From: Pseudomonadota bacterium
Lineage (GTDB): Bacteria; Pseudomonadota; Gammaproteobacteria; Acidiferrobacterales; UBA6901
Direction: 5' to 3'
NCBI GenBank assembly: GCA_021790335.1
Contig: JAJYEE010000001.1
Coordinates: 155,873 to 219,872, forward strand
DNA length: 64,000 nt
Positions 16,650 to 28,195 of this stretch are shown one piece after another. The notes beneath the pieces were generated by a model. The model saw nothing but the letters and a program-made list of their open reading frames with translations. It made no database searches and was not told where the DNA came from. How positions within the stretch are numbered: the stretch's first letter is position 1; each line of letters begins with the position of its first letter. The translations under genes and the position numbers were made by a program.

Positions 16650-17419
16650 ACTCGCTGCGCAGGCTCGGGCAATACGTGCTAGACAGCGTCGAGGGATTAG
16701 GCCGCGCCAGCCTGTTCTTTCTCGAGGTTGCTTCCGGTGCCCGGAAGCTGATACGGCGTTTCGATCTCGTGGTGCAGCAGGTCTTCGCCGTGGGCGTGCT
16801 CACGCTGCTGATCATCCTTGTTTCGGGACTTTTCGTCGGCATGGTGCTGGGATTGCAGGGTTACAATACGCTTTCCAAATTCGGCGCCGCCGATTCACTC
16901 GGGCTGCTGGTTGCGCTGTCGCTGGTGCGGGAACTCGGCCCGGTGGTTACGGCGCTGCTTTTCGCAGGTCGCGCGGGCTCGGCACTGACGGCCGAGATCG
17001 GCCTGATGAAGGCGACCGAGCAGCTGGCGGGCATGGAGATGATGGCGGTCAATCCGATCGAGCGCGTGATCGCGCCGCGCCTGGTTGCAGGAATCATTTC
17101 CATGCCGCTGCTCGCGGCGCTGTTTTCCGCGATCGGCGTGCTCGGCGGGCAGCTCGTCGGTGTGGGTCTGCTGGGTGTGGATAGCGGCGCATTCTGGTCG
17201 CAGATGCAGAGTGGCGTCAGCTTTCATGAAGACGTGCTTAACGGCGTGATCAAGAGCCTGGTTTTCGGCGTGGTAGTGACCTGGATCGCGGTATTTCAGG
17301 GTTATGAGTCGGTGCCGACCTCCGAGGGCGTGAGTCGCGCCACCAATCGCACCGTTGTGTACTCATCGCTGGCAGTACTGGCGCTGGATTTCGTCATGAC
17401 AGCATTGATGTTCAAGTGA
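16646..17419 (+). CDS. mlaE: Phospholipid transport permease MlaE
   Basis: 257-residue inner-membrane permease with about five to six hydrophobic helices. It has the family landmarks VGMVLGLQGYNTL, LVRELGPVVTALLFAGRAGSALTAE (in part) and EQLAGMEMMAVNPI. It pairs with MlaF and anchors the MlaD hexamer. Translationally coupled to mlaF (4-bp overlap) and immediately followed by mlaD. Length and motifs are standard. Confidence 0.95.
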   Translation: MNSLRRLGQYVLDSVEGLGRASLFFLEVASGARKLIRRFDLVVQQVFAVGVLTLLIILVSGLFVGMVLGLQGYNTLSKFGAADSLGLLVALSLVRELGPVVTALLFAGRAGSALTAEIGLMKATEQLAGMEMMAVNPIERVIAPRLVAGIISMPLLAALFSAIGVLGGQLVGVGLLGVDSGAFWSQMQSGVSFHEDVLNGVIKSLVFGVVVTWIAVFQGYESVPTSEGVSRATNRTVVYSSLAVLALDFVMTALMFK

Positions 17420-17427
17420 GGAAGGGC

Positions 17428-17910
17428 ATGATACAACGACGGCAACTGGAGCTTTGGGTCGGGGTGTTCGTTGCGGCGGGATTGCTGGCGCTCGCGATGC
17501 TGGCATTCCGTGTCGGCAATCTGGCCGCCGGAGCGGTAACCAACGGCTACCGCGTTGAGGCCGAATTCAACGATATCGGAGGCCTCAAGGTGAGGGCGCC
17601 CGTGACCCTTGCAGGCGTGCGCATTGGCCGTGTTTCTTCGATCAGCATAGATCCTTCGAACTACGAGGCAGTGGTGACGATGGAGCTGGACGGTCGCTAC
17701 AACAACATCCCGGTGGATACCAGTGCATCAATCCTTACCGCTGGCCTGCTGGGAGAGCAGTACATCGGGCTCGATCCGGGCGGGTCGAGCCAGTACTTGA
17801 AGAATGGAGGCAGGATCCAGGTGACGCAGTCGGCGCTGGTGCTCGAGAAAATCATAAGTCAGTTTCTGTTCAATGTTGCATCCAAGCCCGGTGCCGAGAA
17901 GAAGCAGTAA
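17428..17910 (+). CDS. mlaD: MCE-domain phospholipid transport protein MlaD
   Basis: 160-residue membrane-anchored MCE protein that forms the hexameric periplasmic ring of the Mla complex. One N-terminal helix (about 8-25) is followed by the MCE domain with YRVEAEFNDIGGLKVRAPV, AGVRIGRVSSI and GLLGEQYIGLDPGG. I chose the ATG at 17428 because AGGAAGG precedes it; a GTG at 17416 overlapping the mlaE stop would add four residues. A single MCE domain matches MlaD, not the multi-domain PqiB or YebT. Confidence 0.93.
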   Translation: MIQRRQLELWVGVFVAAGLLALAMLAFRVGNLAAGAVTNGYRVEAEFNDIGGLKVRAPVTLAGVRIGRVSSISIDPSNYEAVVTMELDGRYNNIPVDTSASILTAGLLGEQYIGLDPGGSSQYLKNGGRIQVTQSALVLEKIISQFLFNVASKPGAEKKQ

Positions 17911-17942
17911 GTTCCGGTTTCACTAGCGTTTAGGAGCGCAAA

Positions 17943-18560
17943 ATGAAAAAGACAGCTGTTTTCCTGATAAGCCTGCTGATCCTCGGCACGCCTGCGGTGC
18001 GTGCCGCTGTGTCACCCGAACAGCTCGTTCATCAGACCACCAACCAGATTCTGGAAACCATCAAGGCGCATCGAGAGATGTACGCCAAGCACCATGACAA
18101 GCTGTACCAACTTGCGGAAGAGAAAGTGCTGCCGTACTTCGATTTCGTGCGCATGTCCCAATGGGTGCTGGGACGCAATTGGCGCACCGCCAGCCAGGAG
18201 CAGCGCACGCGCTTCGTCACGTTGTTCCGCGATCTGCTTGTGCGTACCTATTCGACCGCCCTGCTGCAGTACACCGATCAGAAGATCATTTACCTGCCTG
18301 TGAACGCGGCGCCAGGATCTACACAGATGCTGGTCAGGACGGAGGTCCAGCAGTCCGGTGGTGCGCCCGATATCCCGATTTACTACAGCTTCTACAAGAA
18401 CCGCAGCGGGGACTGGAAGGTCTACGACGTAAGCATCGACGGCGTAAGCCTCGTAACCAACTATCGGTCGGTCTATGCCGAAAAGATCCGGCGGGAGGGC
18501 ATGGATGCGCTGCTCGATTCTCTGTCGGCGCGCGATGCGCAGTTGCGGAAGAAAAAGTGA
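17943..18560 (+). CDS. mlaC: Periplasmic phospholipid-binding protein MlaC
   Basis: 205-residue soluble carrier (Tol-Ttg2 family) that shuttles phospholipid between MlaA at the outer membrane and MlaFEDB. A cleavable signal peptide (KKTAVFLISLLILGTPAVRA, cleavage around 22) is followed by the all-helical/NTF2-like body with VLPYFDFVRMSQWVLGRNW and IYYSFYKNRSGDWKVYDV, both characteristic. The stop overlaps the mlaB GTG by 4 bp. mlaA itself is not in the window. Confidence 0.94.
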   Translation: MKKTAVFLISLLILGTPAVRAAVSPEQLVHQTTNQILETIKAHREMYAKHHDKLYQLAEEKVLPYFDFVRMSQWVLGRNWRTASQEQRTRFVTLFRDLLVRTYSTALLQYTDQKIIYLPVNAAPGSTQMLVRTEVQQSGGAPDIPIYYSFYKNRSGDWKVYDVSIDGVSLVTNYRSVYAEKIRREGMDALLDSLSARDAQLRKKK

Positions 18561-18859
18561 GCCTTACGGCTGGCAACTTGGCGGGCGGGCGGCCGATTTC
18601 CGGTCCTCTGGTCTTCGATACCGTGCCGGAAGTCTATGCCGCCACCAAGGAGTGGTTTGCGGGCAACGGAGAGCTGGTTTTTGACCTGGCCGCGGTTACC
18701 CAGGTGGACAGCGCCGGCCTCGGGCTCGTGATTGAATGGCTGCGTCTGGCGCGTGCCTCCGGTCGCGCACTCAAGTTCGTCAATATGCCGACCCAGATGC
18801 AGGTACTGGCCAGCGTCAATGGCCTTCGGGATGTACTTTTCAAGGCGACCGCGGCCTAG
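18557..18859 (+). CDS. mlaB: STAS-domain protein MlaB
   Basis: 100-residue single STAS domain that binds MlaF and is needed for assembly and activity of the inner-membrane Mla complex. The key loop is FDLAAVTQVDSAGLGLVIEW, with the conserved DSAGL (Asp-Ser) motif. The start is GTG overlapping the mlaC TGA (GTGA), so this gene is easily lost inside a longer frame open from 18161. It completes mlaFEDCB. Confidence 0.92.
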   Translation: MSLTAGNLAGGRPISGPLVFDTVPEVYAATKEWFAGNGELVFDLAAVTQVDSAGLGLVIEWLRLARASGRALKFVNMPTQMQVLASVNGLRDVLFKATAA

Positions 18860-18970
18860 CAGCGGGGCGCAACCTGCCGTCCGGGGCGCGTCCACCCTTT
18901 TTTCGTGGGCAGCAGCAGCGTATTCTGTTGGGCTTGAATCACTCTAATCGAGACCGGATATAGACAACCT

Positions 18971-19201
18971 GTGACGCAGCCTGAAGATATCAAGCGATTG
19001 ATCGAAGCGGGAATACCCGGAGCGGAGGCGCGAGTTACGGGCGATGGTCGGCACTTCGAGGCAGTGGTTGTTTGCGCCGCATTCGCTGGCCAGAGTATCG
19101 TGGCTCAGCACCAAATGGTCTATCGGGCCCTGGGCGAGAAGATGCGGGCGGAGATCCACGCGCTGTCGATACGTACCGTTGCGCCCGACGCGCAACGCTA
19201 G
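18971..19201 (+). CDS. ibaG: BolA-family protein IbaG
   Basis: 76-residue BolA/IbaG-like protein, starting with GTG. It has the class-II fold with ARVTGDGRHFEAVVVCAAF and the conserved HQMVYRALGEKM helix. BolA proteins pair with monothiol glutaredoxins through a shared iron-sulfur cluster, and grxD is the next gene, 40 bp downstream, so the two very likely act together. The gene follows mlaB by 111 bp, as in many proteobacteria. Confidence 0.92.
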   Translation: MTQPEDIKRLIEAGIPGAEARVTGDGRHFEAVVVCAAFAGQSIVAQHQMVYRALGEKMRAEIHALSIRTVAPDAQR

Positions 19202-19241
19202 GCTGCGCATTGGACCGAAAACTGAAAGAGGTGAACGAAAG

Positions 19242-19556
19242 ATGAACGTGCAGGATAGGATCAAACAGCAGATTTCAGAGAACAGCATTGTTCTTTACAT
19301 GAAGGGCAGTCCACAATTCCCGCAGTGCGGCTTCTCCGGGAAGTCGGTGCAGCTGCTGCAGGCATGCGGGGCCAAGTTTGCGAGCGTCGACATCCTCGTC
19401 GATCCCGAAATGCGGGAGGGCATCAAGCAGTTCTCCAACTGGCCGACCATCCCCCAGCTTTACATAAAGGGCCAGTTTATCGGGGGTTGTGATATCATGA
19501 CGGAACTATATCAGAACGGTGAGCTGCAGAAGCTTGTCGCCGGGGCGCAGCAGTAA
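19242..19556 (+). CDS. grxD: Monothiol glutaredoxin (Grx4 type)
   Basis: 104-residue monothiol glutaredoxin with the CGFS active site at residues 29-32, KGSPQFPQCGFSGKSV, followed by WPTIPQLYIKGQFIGGCDI, the glutathione-binding region. Such proteins carry or deliver [2Fe-2S] clusters, often in complex with BolA, encoded just upstream. The start has GAAAGAGGTG upstream. A strong terminator follows 45 bp after the stop. Confidence 0.95.
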   Translation: MNVQDRIKQQISENSIVLYMKGSPQFPQCGFSGKSVQLLQACGAKFASVDILVDPEMREGIKQFSNWPTIPQLYIKGQFIGGCDIMTELYQNGELQKLVAGAQQ

Positions 19557-19589
19557 GTCCGACTCGGCCGGCCGCCGCCGCGGCGGTGA

Positions 19590-21020
<1,431 letters not shown>

Positions 21021-21023
21021 TGC

Positions 21024-21668
21024 ATGTTTCCGCTCACTATTGCATTGTCAAAGGGCAGGATTCTCGAGGAGGTGCTGCCGCTGCTGGCGCGCGCCGGAAT
21101 TGAACCGGTCGAAAATCCGCTGGAAAGTCGCAAGCTTGTCATTGAAACGAATCTGCCGGACGTGAATCTTGTGATCATCCGGGCCGCAGATGTGCCGACC
21201 TATGTGCAGTACGGTGCGTCCGACCTCGGAGTTGCAGGCAAAGATGTTCTCATGGAATACGGCGGCGACGGACTCTATGAATTGCTGGATCTGAAAATAG
21301 CAGCCTGTCGGCTGATGGTGGCGGAACCCGCACGTCTCGCCGAGCGCGATGACCCCCGCCAGTGGACGCGGTTGCGCATCGCGACCAAGTACCCCATGAC
21401 TACGCGTCGGCACTTCGCGGACAAAGGCATACAGACCGACATTATCAAACTCTACGGGTCCATGGAACTTGCGCCGCTGGTGGGCCTGTGTGACCGGATC
21501 GTGGACCTGGTCGGCACCGGCAAGACTCTGCGCGCCAACGGATTGGTGGAGGTCGAGCACATTGCCAACATCAGCGCCTGGCTGGTGGCGAACAAGGCGT
21601 CAATGAAGATGAAACATGCGCCGTTAAAGGGACTGGTGCAGCGTCTTGGCCAGGCTGCAGGCGGCTGA
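21024..21668 (+). CDS. hisG: ATP phosphoribosyltransferase, short form
   Basis: 214-residue HisG catalysing the first step of histidine synthesis from ATP and PRPP. It has [30 protein letters not shown] and the PRPP loop [14 protein letters not shown]. The C-terminal ACT-like regulatory domain of long HisG is absent, which defines the short form that by family knowledge requires HisZ for activity and histidine feedback. No hisZ is visible in the window. First of nine contiguous his genes. Confidence 0.95.
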   Translation: MFPLTIALSKGRILEEVLPLLARAGIEPVENPLESRKLVIETNLPDVNLVIIRAADVPTYVQYGASDLGVAGKDVLMEYGGDGLYELLDLKIAACRLMVAEPARLAERDDPRQWTRLRIATKYPMTTRRHFADKGIQTDIIKLYGSMELAPLVGLCDRIVDLVGTGKTLRANGLVEVEHIANISAWLVANKASMKMKHAPLKGLVQRLGQAAGG

Positions 21669-21677
21669 CAAACGGCC

Positions 21678-22988
21678 ATGATCAGGATCAGACAGCTCAG
21701 CACCGTCACCGGCGATTTCCCGCAGGCATTGGACCGTTTGTTGAACCATATCGAGGAGACGGACCTTGGCATAGAGGAGCGCGTACGCGAGATCATCGTT
21801 GCCGTGCGCGCGCGCGGCGATGATGCGCTACTGGAGTATACGAGCAGATTCGACCGCTTCACCCCCGCTTCGGTGGAGATGCTCGAAGTACCAGCGTCGC
21901 TATTGCGCCAGGCCGCGGAGGAGGTGCCAACGACGCAGCGCGCCGCCCTGGAAGTGTCCGCCGAACGTATCTGGCGTTATCACGAGCGTCAGCGTCTGGA
22001 ATCATGGAGTTACACCGAAGCCGACGGCACACGGCTCGGTCAGCAGGTTACGGCACTCGATCGTGTTGGACTCTACGTGCCGGGAGGCAAGGCGGCATAC
22101 CCATCGTCGGTTCTCATGAACGCCATACCGGCGAAGGTCGCCGGAGTGCGTGAACTCGTCATGGTGGTTCCGACTCCCGACGGGCGAGTAAACGAGCTGG
22201 TTTTTGCCGCCGCACATATTGCGGGTATCAGTCGCGTGTTTTGCGTCGGTGGGGCGCAGGCGGTAGCGGCGCTCGCCTATGGCACCCAAACCGTTCCGCG
22301 CGTCGACAAGATCGTGGGGCCAGGCAATGTGTACGTGGCGACAGCCAAGCGCTTGGTCTTCGGTCAGGTGGACATCGATATGGTCGCTGGTCCGTCCGAA
22401 ATTGCCGTCATATGCGACGGCGCCACCGATCCTGCCTGGGTCGCTATGGATCTGTTCTCCCAGGCTGAACACGACGAGCACGCGCAGGCAATCCTGATCA
22501 GTCCGCGCGAGGATTTTCTGCGCGCCGTGCTTGCGCAGATTGAAAGCCTCCTGCCCGGCATGGAGCGCGCCGACATCATCCGTGCTTCGCTCGAAGGCCG
22601 CGGCGCGCTGATTCTGGTACGTGACCTGGACGAGGCAGTGGACATCGTCAACCGCATCGCGCCCGAGCATCTTGAGCTTTCGGTCGAAGATCCGGATCGT
22701 CTTGCGGCGCGGGTGCGGCATGCGGGCGCCATCTTCCTCGGACGCTATACCGCGGAGGCCCTCGGCGACTACTGTGCCGGGCCGAATCACGTGCTGCCTA
22801 CTTCCGGGACTGCCCGTTTCAGCTCGCCGCTCGGGGTATACGATTTTCAGAAGCGCACCAGCCTGATTCACTGCTCGGAGAAAGGAGCGTCTGATCTCGG
22901 CGCGACGGCATCGGTCCTGGCGCGCGGCGAAGGCCTTGCTGCGCACGCCCGTTCTGCCGAATTCCGCATGAAGGGCGGTGGCAAATAA
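21678..22988 (+). CDS. hisD: Histidinol dehydrogenase
   Basis: 436-residue zinc enzyme performing the last two oxidations to histidine. Family landmarks are [47 protein letters not shown] and the catalytic-zinc segment [10 protein letters not shown]. The C-terminal [18 protein letters not shown] is present. Normal length. It follows hisG by 9 bp and precedes hisC. Confidence 0.96.
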   Translation: MIRIRQLSTVTGDFPQALDRLLNHIEETDLGIEERVREIIVAVRARGDDALLEYTSRFDRFTPASVEMLEVPASLLRQAAEEVPTTQRAALEVSAERIWRYHERQRLESWSYTEADGTRLGQQVTALDRVGLYVPGGKAAYPSSVLMNAIPAKVAGVRELVMVVPTPDGRVNELVFAAAHIAGISRVFCVGGAQAVAALAYGTQTVPRVDKIVGPGNVYVATAKRLVFGQVDIDMVAGPSEIAVICDGATDPAWVAMDLFSQAEHDEHAQAILISPREDFLRAVLAQIESLLPGMERADIIRASLEGRGALILVRDLDEAVDIVNRIAPEHLELSVEDPDRLAARVRHAGAIFLGRYTAEALGDYCAGPNHVLPTSGTARFSSPLGVYDFQKRTSLIHCSEKGASDLGATASVLARGEGLAAHARSAEFRMKGGGK

Positions 22989-23056
22989 GACGTGACACAA
23001 GGAATCCGCAACCTGCCTTGCTCCCGCAGATCAGCCGTCGCGCACAACTTCGCCCC

Positions 23057-24145
23057 ATGAACACTGTCACTGACAAGGTCAGGCGCCTGATGCGGCCGGA
23101 GATCCTGGCACTGAGCGCTTACCATGTCGCCGATGCCACCGGCCTGGTCAAGCTCGATGCCATGGAGAATCCCTATGTCTGGCCGGAGCCACTCAAGCGC
23201 CAGTGGCTCGAATGTCTGCATGATGTAGCGATAAACCGCTATCCCGATCCCACATCGCGCGCGCTGCGGGAACGACTCAGGGAATCGCTCGGCTTGCCTG
23301 CCGAGTTCGAGCTGCTTCTTGGCAATGGCTCGGACGAACTCATCCAGCTGATTCTCATGGGTGTCGCCCATGCGGGTGCTTCCGTGGTGGCACCGGTTCC
23401 TACCTTCGTGATGTACGAAATGATCGCGAAATTTGTCGGAATGGAGTTTGTGGGAGTGCCACTGGCAAAGGACTTTGCGCTCGATCTGCAGGCAATGCAG
23501 GCTGCCATCCGTATTCACCAACCGGCAGTGGTTTTTCTGGCCTACCCCAATAATCCGACCGGCAACCTGTTCGACGCCTCCGCCATGGACGCCATACTCC
23601 AGGCTGCGCCGGGGCTGGTTGTGGTGGATGAGGCCTATCACGCCTTCGCACTTTGCAGCTTCATAGACCAGCTCCGGCGACACGACAACCTTCTCGTGCT
23701 GCGTACCCTGTCCAAGCAGGGGCTGGCCGGCCTGCGTCTGGGAGTGCTTGCAGGCGATGCGGCGTGGCTCGCGGAATTCGATAAGCTGCGTCTTCCGTAC
23801 AACATCAATGTACTGACCCAGGCGAGCGCCGAGTTTGCGCTCGCGCACGCGCAGGTACTGGATACCCAGACGGCCCAGATACGTGTCGACCGGGAATGGC
23901 TTTACGATGAGCTCGGACGCCTGCCGGGGGTGCACGTCTGGCCGAGTGCGGCAAACTTTCTGCTGTTCCGTACGGCCAGACCGGCAAACGCCGTTTTCGC
24001 CGAACTGCGCCGGCGTGGTGTTCTCATCAAGAACCTGGCAGGTGCCGGAGGTGCGCTCGACGGATGCCTGCGGGTCACGGTCGGTACCCCGCAGGAGAAC
24101 ACGCTTTTCCTGGATGCGCTGGCGCAGGCGCTGGAGTCTACTTGA
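23057..24145 (+). CDS. hisC: Histidinol-phosphate aminotransferase
   Basis: 362-residue PLP-dependent class I/II aminotransferase. KLDAMENPY, NRYPDP, LGNGSDELIQLI, AYPNNPTGNLF, VVDEAYHAF and RTLSKQGLAGLRLG (Schiff-base Lys) are the expected motifs in order. I prefer the ATG at 23057; an upstream in-frame start at 23018 adds 13 unconserved residues. It transfers the amino group to imidazole-acetol phosphate. Confidence 0.95.
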   Translation: MNTVTDKVRRLMRPEILALSAYHVADATGLVKLDAMENPYVWPEPLKRQWLECLHDVAINRYPDPTSRALRERLRESLGLPAEFELLLGNGSDELIQLILMGVAHAGASVVAPVPTFVMYEMIAKFVGMEFVGVPLAKDFALDLQAMQAAIRIHQPAVVFLAYPNNPTGNLFDASAMDAILQAAPGLVVVDEAYHAFALCSFIDQLRRHDNLLVLRTLSKQGLAGLRLGVLAGDAAWLAEFDKLRLPYNINVLTQASAEFALAHAQVLDTQTAQIRVDREWLYDELGRLPGVHVWPSAANFLLFRTARPANAVFAELRRRGVLIKNLAGAGGALDGCLRVTVGTPQENTLFLDALAQALEST

Positions 24146-24191
24146 CCGATTCTTCTGCCTGGCGTGGTTTATTTGTTAACATGACGGTTCG

Positions 24192-24809
24192 ATGAATCGA
24201 ACCGGGAGCATGGCTGTGGCCGAACGCATTGCCCAGGTGGCACGCGATACCCAGGAAACGCAGATCGCCGTCGACTTGAACCTAGACGGCCGTGGTGCGG
24301 CAGAGCTGGATACCGGATTGCCGTTTCTCGAGCACATGCTCGATCAGGTGGCACGTCACGGCCTTATCGATCTGACAGTACGTGCCCGCGGTGATCTGCA
24401 GATCGACGCGCACCATACGGTCGAGGACATCGGCATCACGTTCGGACAGGCTCTTGCCCGTGCCGTCGGCGACAAAAAGGGGTTGCGCCGCTATGGCCAT
24501 GCCTATGTGCCCCTGGACGAGGCGCTGAGCCGCGTGGTTATCGACCTGTCGGGCAGGCCGGGGCTTTCGTATCGCGTGGATTTTCCGCGGGCCCGCATTT
24601 ATGAATTTGACGTGGATCTGATCCGCGAGTTTTTCCAGGGGTTCTGCAACCACGCGATGGTGACGCTGCACATCGATGCGTTGCATGGCGAGAATGCCCA
24701 CCACATGGCCGAAACGATTTTCAAGGCTTTCGGCCGTGCGCTGCGCATGGCGCTGGAGATCGATCCGCGCATGGCCGGGGCTGTACCCTCGACCAAGGGC
24801 ATTCTGTAG
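24192..24809 (+). CDS. hisB: Imidazoleglycerol-phosphate dehydratase
   Basis: 205-residue monofunctional HisB, without the N-terminal phosphatase half found in E. coli. Two metal-binding repeats are clear: [13 protein letters not shown] with [11 protein letters not shown], and [11 protein letters not shown] with [13 protein letters not shown]. Ends VPSTKGIL. Neither of the two possible ATG starts (24192, 24210) has a good Shine-Dalgarno sequence. Histidinol phosphatase must be encoded elsewhere. Confidence 0.95.
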   Translation: MNRTGSMAVAERIAQVARDTQETQIAVDLNLDGRGAAELDTGLPFLEHMLDQVARHGLIDLTVRARGDLQIDAHHTVEDIGITFGQALARAVGDKKGLRRYGHAYVPLDEALSRVVIDLSGRPGLSYRVDFPRARIYEFDVDLIREFFQGFCNHAMVTLHIDALHGENAHHMAETIFKAFGRALRMALEIDPRMAGAVPSTKGIL

Positions 24810-24906
24810 TCATGACGTACGGAGTCGATGCCGGGTGCAACCGCGGCAGCCGGAGGCGGGTACGCCCCGCCGGCGCGGGTGTGGACCCAGGATTTCGCAA
24901 GTTGCC

Positions 24907-25557
24907 ATGAGTACGGTGGCGGTCATCGATTATGGCATGGGCAACCTGCGTTCGGTGTGTAAGGCGCTGGAACATGTGGCGCCCACCGCGCGCGTGTTTC
25001 TGACGGCCGATCCGGATGCGCTGGTGCGGGCGGATCGGGTGGTTTTTCCTGGTCAGGGAGCAATCGGGGGGTGCATCGCAGAGCTTGACCGGCTTAGCTT
25101 GCGCGCCGCGGTTCTGCAGGTCATGGACAACAAGCCGTTTCTCGGGATATGCCTCGGACTGCAGGCGCTCTATGACTTCAGCGAAGAAGGCGGGGGTACC
25201 AGGGGGCTGGGGGTGCTGCCCGGACGCGTCGCGCTGTTTCCAAGTGAACGGATGCGCGATGCCAGAAGCGGTCAGGTGCTGAAGGTCCCGCATATGGGCT
25301 GGAATCAGGTGCGTCAGGTTGCCGACCATCCCCTGTGGCGGGGCATTGACCAGGATGCGCGTTTCTACTTCGTGCACAGTTACTACGCCGATGCGGGGGA
25401 CCGCGGGCAGGTTATGGCGGTGACTGAATACGGCATACGCTTTACGTCGGCGGCAGGCCGTGAGAATATTTTTGCGGTTCAGTTTCACCCTGAAAAGAGC
25501 CAGCAGGCGGGGCTGAAGCTGCTGGAGAATTTCGTATCTTGGGACGGGACCGCATGA
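24907..25557 (+). CDS. hisH: Imidazole glycerol phosphate synthase, glutaminase subunit
   Basis: 216-residue class I glutamine amidotransferase. The nucleophile is Cys82 in FLGICLGLQ; the catalytic His194 and Glu196 are in [20 protein letters not shown] marks the start. It channels ammonia to HisF, encoded two genes downstream. The frame is open upstream, but these residues are not conserved. A 97-bp spacer separates it from hisB. Confidence 0.95.
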   Translation: MSTVAVIDYGMGNLRSVCKALEHVAPTARVFLTADPDALVRADRVVFPGQGAIGGCIAELDRLSLRAAVLQVMDNKPFLGICLGLQALYDFSEEGGGTRGLGVLPGRVALFPSERMRDARSGQVLKVPHMGWNQVRQVADHPLWRGIDQDARFYFVHSYYADAGDRGQVMAVTEYGIRFTSAAGRENIFAVQFHPEKSQQAGLKLLENFVSWDGTA

Positions 25558-25675
25558 CGATGCGATGCTGCACAGAGGCCTGGGCGACGTGGCAGGCGCT
25601 CGAGGCATTGCGTATCCGCAGGATGTGCATTTCCCGGCAAGGGCGGCGTGCGTGGTTCCAGTGAGCGACCTACCG

Positions 25676-26416
25676 ATGTTGGTCATCCCGGCAATCGATC
25701 TCAAGGATGGAAAATGCGTGCGCCTCAGGCAGGGGCGCATGAACGATGACACGGTCTTTTCAGACGACCCCGTGGCGGTCGCGGACCGGTGGGTGACTGC
25801 TGGAGCGCGGCGCCTGCATGTGGTCGATCTCAATGGTGCGTTCGCCGGCAGACCGGTCAACGCGGCGGTGATCGAAGCGATTGTGAAAGCACACCCTGAT
25901 CTGCCTGTGCAGGTGGGCGGCGGAATCCGGGACGAGGAGACAATCCAGACCTATCTGGACGCAGGCGTGCGATACGTGATTCTGGGAACCAAGGCGGTCA
26001 ACGTACCTCATTTCGTGGGCGACATGTGCGCAGAATTTCCCGGACATATCATTGTCGGCCTGGATGCCAAGAACGGGAAGGTGGCGATCGACGGGTGGTC
26101 GAAGCTGTCCGGCCATGATGTGGTCGATCTTGCGCAGCGCTATCAGAATGACGGCGTGGACGCGATCATCTACACCGACATAGGCCGTGATGGCATGCTC
26201 AGCGGAGTGAATATCGATGCGACATTGCGGCTTGCGCGATCGATATCCATTCCGGTGATCGCATCCGGCGGGATCACCAATCTCGAGGACATTCGTCTGT
26301 TATGCGGGATCCGGGATCAAGGGGTCATCGGCGCAATCACGGGTCGCGCCATCTACGAAGGTACGCTGGATTTCACCGAAGCCCAGCAGCTTGCGGACAC
26401 GCTGACCGCTTCCTGA
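25676..26416 (+). CDS. hisA: ProFAR isomerase HisA
   Basis: 246-residue phosphate-binding TIM barrel catalysing the Amadori rearrangement of Pro[20 protein letters not shown] has the first catalytic Asp; [12 protein letters not shown] contains the second, and VASGGI-type phosphate loops are present ([12 protein letters not shown]). The ATG at 25676 gives the canonical start; GTG at 25661 would add five residues. Lies 118 bp after hisH. Confidence 0.95.
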   Translation: MLVIPAIDLKDGKCVRLRQGRMNDDTVFSDDPVAVADRWVTAGARRLHVVDLNGAFAGRPVNAAVIEAIVKAHPDLPVQVGGGIRDEETIQTYLDAGVRYVILGTKAVNVPHFVGDMCAEFPGHIIVGLDAKNGKVAIDGWSKLSGHDVVDLAQRYQNDGVDAIIYTDIGRDGMLSGVNIDATLRLARSISIPVIASGGITNLEDIRLLCGIRDQGVIGAITGRAIYEGTLDFTEAQQLADTLTAS

Positions 26417-26485
26417 GCGCAGGCACCCTGGCTGTGGGCCGGAATTCTGGGCGCGTATTCCCTGTATTCGATACTGGAAACCGAC

Positions 26486-27256
26486 ATGGGCCTATCCAAA
26501 CGCGTTATTCCCTGTCTTGATGTCGATAACGGCCGGGTCGTCAAGGGCGTACGCTTTGTTGATATCCGGGATGCCGGCGACCCGGTAGAGATCGCACGCC
26601 GCTATGATCAGCAGGGTGCGGACGAGATCACCTTTCTGGACATTACCGCAAGCTCGGATAACCGCCGCACCATGGTGCATGTCGTCGAGGCGATGGCCGA
26701 GCAGGTTTTCATTCCGCTGACGGTCGGCGGCGGCATCCGGCAGATCGAGGACGTCAGGCGCATGCTTGTCGCCGGTGCCGACAAGGTTGCCATCAATACG
26801 GCCGCGGTGGCCAACCCGGAATTCGTGCAGGAGGCAGCCGGTCACTTCGGATCGCAGTGCATCGTGGTGGCCATCGACGCGAAACAGGTGAAGGCGGGCG
26901 ACAGTCCTCGCTGGGAGGTATTTACCCACGGTGGGCGGCGGGCAACGGGAATCGATGCGGTGTCCTGGGCGCTGAGGATGACGGAATACGGTGCCGGTGA
27001 GATCCTGCTCACGAGCATGGATCGCGACGGTACGCGCGATGGATTCGATCTCGCGCTGGTCCGGACGGTGTGCGATGCCGTGCCAATCCCGGTGATTGCG
27101 TCGGGTGGAGTGGGTAATCTCGATCATCTAGTGGACGGAATCCTGCAGGGCCATGCCGACGCGGTTCTGGCGGCAAGTATTTTTCATTTCGGGGAATACA
27201 CGGTCGGAGACGCCAAGCGAAGGATGGCTGAATGCGGAATAGAGGTGCGGTTATGA
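26486..27256 (+). CDS. hisF: Imidazole glycerol phosphate synthase, cyclase subunit
   Basis: 256-residue TIM-barrel cyclase, partner of His[18 protein letters not shown] holds the catalytic Asp, [10 protein letters not shown] and TVGGGI the phosphate-binding and catalytic loops, and [18 protein letters not shown] the second catalytic region. It ends with [13 protein letters not shown], the usual C-terminus. Produces imidazole glycerol phosphate and AICAR. Confidence 0.96.
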   Translation: MGLSKRVIPCLDVDNGRVVKGVRFVDIRDAGDPVEIARRYDQQGADEITFLDITASSDNRRTMVHVVEAMAEQVFIPLTVGGGIRQIEDVRRMLVAGADKVAINTAAVANPEFVQEAAGHFGSQCIVVAIDAKQVKAGDSPRWEVFTHGGRRATGIDAVSWALRMTEYGAGEILLTSMDRDGTRDGFDLALVRTVCDAVPIPVIASGGVGNLDHLVDGILQGHADAVLAASIFHFGEYTVGDAKRRMAECGIEVRL

Positions 27257-27362
27257 GAGTCTTGACTTACGGGCCGGAATATCCGGCGGGCACCGCGGCC
27301 GGTACTTCCGGGCACGAACAGTGCCGCGCGTGCTGCCCGGTCTGCGGTCGCGAAGAAGGCAT

Positions 27363-27761
27363 ATGAATCAATCCTGGCTGGATGCGGTCAAATGGGGCGC
27401 AGGCGGGCTGGTGCCGGTAGTTGCCCAGGAGCACGGCAGCGGCCGCGTGCTGATGGTTGCATGGATGAACCGGGACGCCCTGGTGGCGACCGCACGCGAA
27501 GGAAGGGCGGTATACTGGTCGAGGTCGCGCAACCGGCTCTGGCGCAAGGGCGAGGAGTCGGGGCATGTCCAAGTAGTCCGAGATATACGCCTGGACTGCG
27601 ACAGCGACGTAGTGCTTATCAGCGTCGAACAGATCGGGGGCATCGCCTGCCATACCGGTCGGCATAGCTGCTTTTTCCAGCAGTTGCAAGGCGACCATTG
27701 GGTGGCGGTGGAGCCGATTCTCAAGAGCGAGTCCGAGATTTATCGCAAAGACGGGAAATAG
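27363..27761 (+). CDS. hisI: Phosphoribosyl-AMP cyclohydrolase
   Basis: 132-residue stand-alone His[17 protein letters not shown], the metal-binding DIRLDCDSD, and [13 protein letters not shown] with the zinc cysteines are all visible. HisE is a separate gene downstream, not fused as in enterics. The start has GAAGAAGG upstream. The 106-bp gap before hisE is one of the larger spacers of the his cluster. Confidence 0.95.
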   Translation: MNQSWLDAVKWGAGGLVPVVAQEHGSGRVLMVAWMNRDALVATAREGRAVYWSRSRNRLWRKGEESGHVQVVRDIRLDCDSDVVLISVEQIGGIACHTGRHSCFFQQLQGDHWVAVEPILKSESEIYRKDGK

Positions 27762-27868
27762 CCGGCGATGCCCGGAAAGCGGCTGGCAATGGGGCCGAAA
27801 GACCCATAGACTTTACTTAAATAGCGGCGAAAACTTTTCTGCCGAAATGTACCCAGGGTGCCAGTATA

Positions 27869-28195
27869 ATGTCCGAGATCCTTACAGAACTTGCCGCTGT
27901 GCTTGAAGCCCGCAAGACTGCGGATCCGGCGTCATCCTACGTTGCGGGGCTATATAGCAAAGGGGTGGATGCGATCCTCAAGAAGATTGGCGAGGAAGCG
28001 ACCGAGGTGGTGATTGCGGCCAAGGGTGGCGATGGACAACAGCTGGTGCATGAAACAGCGGACCTCTGGTTCCATACGCTGGTGCTACTTGCACAATGCG
28101 GCCTGAAGCCGGATGATGTATTGTTTGAGCTGAAACGCCGCTTCGGCCTTTCCGGTATCGAGGAAAAGGCAAAACGAGGCAAGACGGGGCCATGA
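27869..28195 (+). CDS. hisE: Phosphoribosyl-ATP pyrophosphatase
   Basis: 108-residue all-alpha NTP pyrophosphohydrolase (MazG-like) removing pyrophosphate from phosphoribosyl-ATP. [29 protein letters not shown] and [15 protein letters not shown] provide the acidic metal-binding residues. AGGGTG lies nine bases before the ATG. TATAAT at 27865-27870 overlaps the start codon. The stop overlaps hinT by 4 bp. Last of the nine his genes. Confidence 0.95.
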   Translation: MSEILTELAAVLEARKTADPASSYVAGLYSKGVDAILKKIGEEATEVVIAAKGGDGQQLVHETADLWFHTLVLLAQCGLKPDDVLFELKRRFGLSGIEEKAKRGKTGP

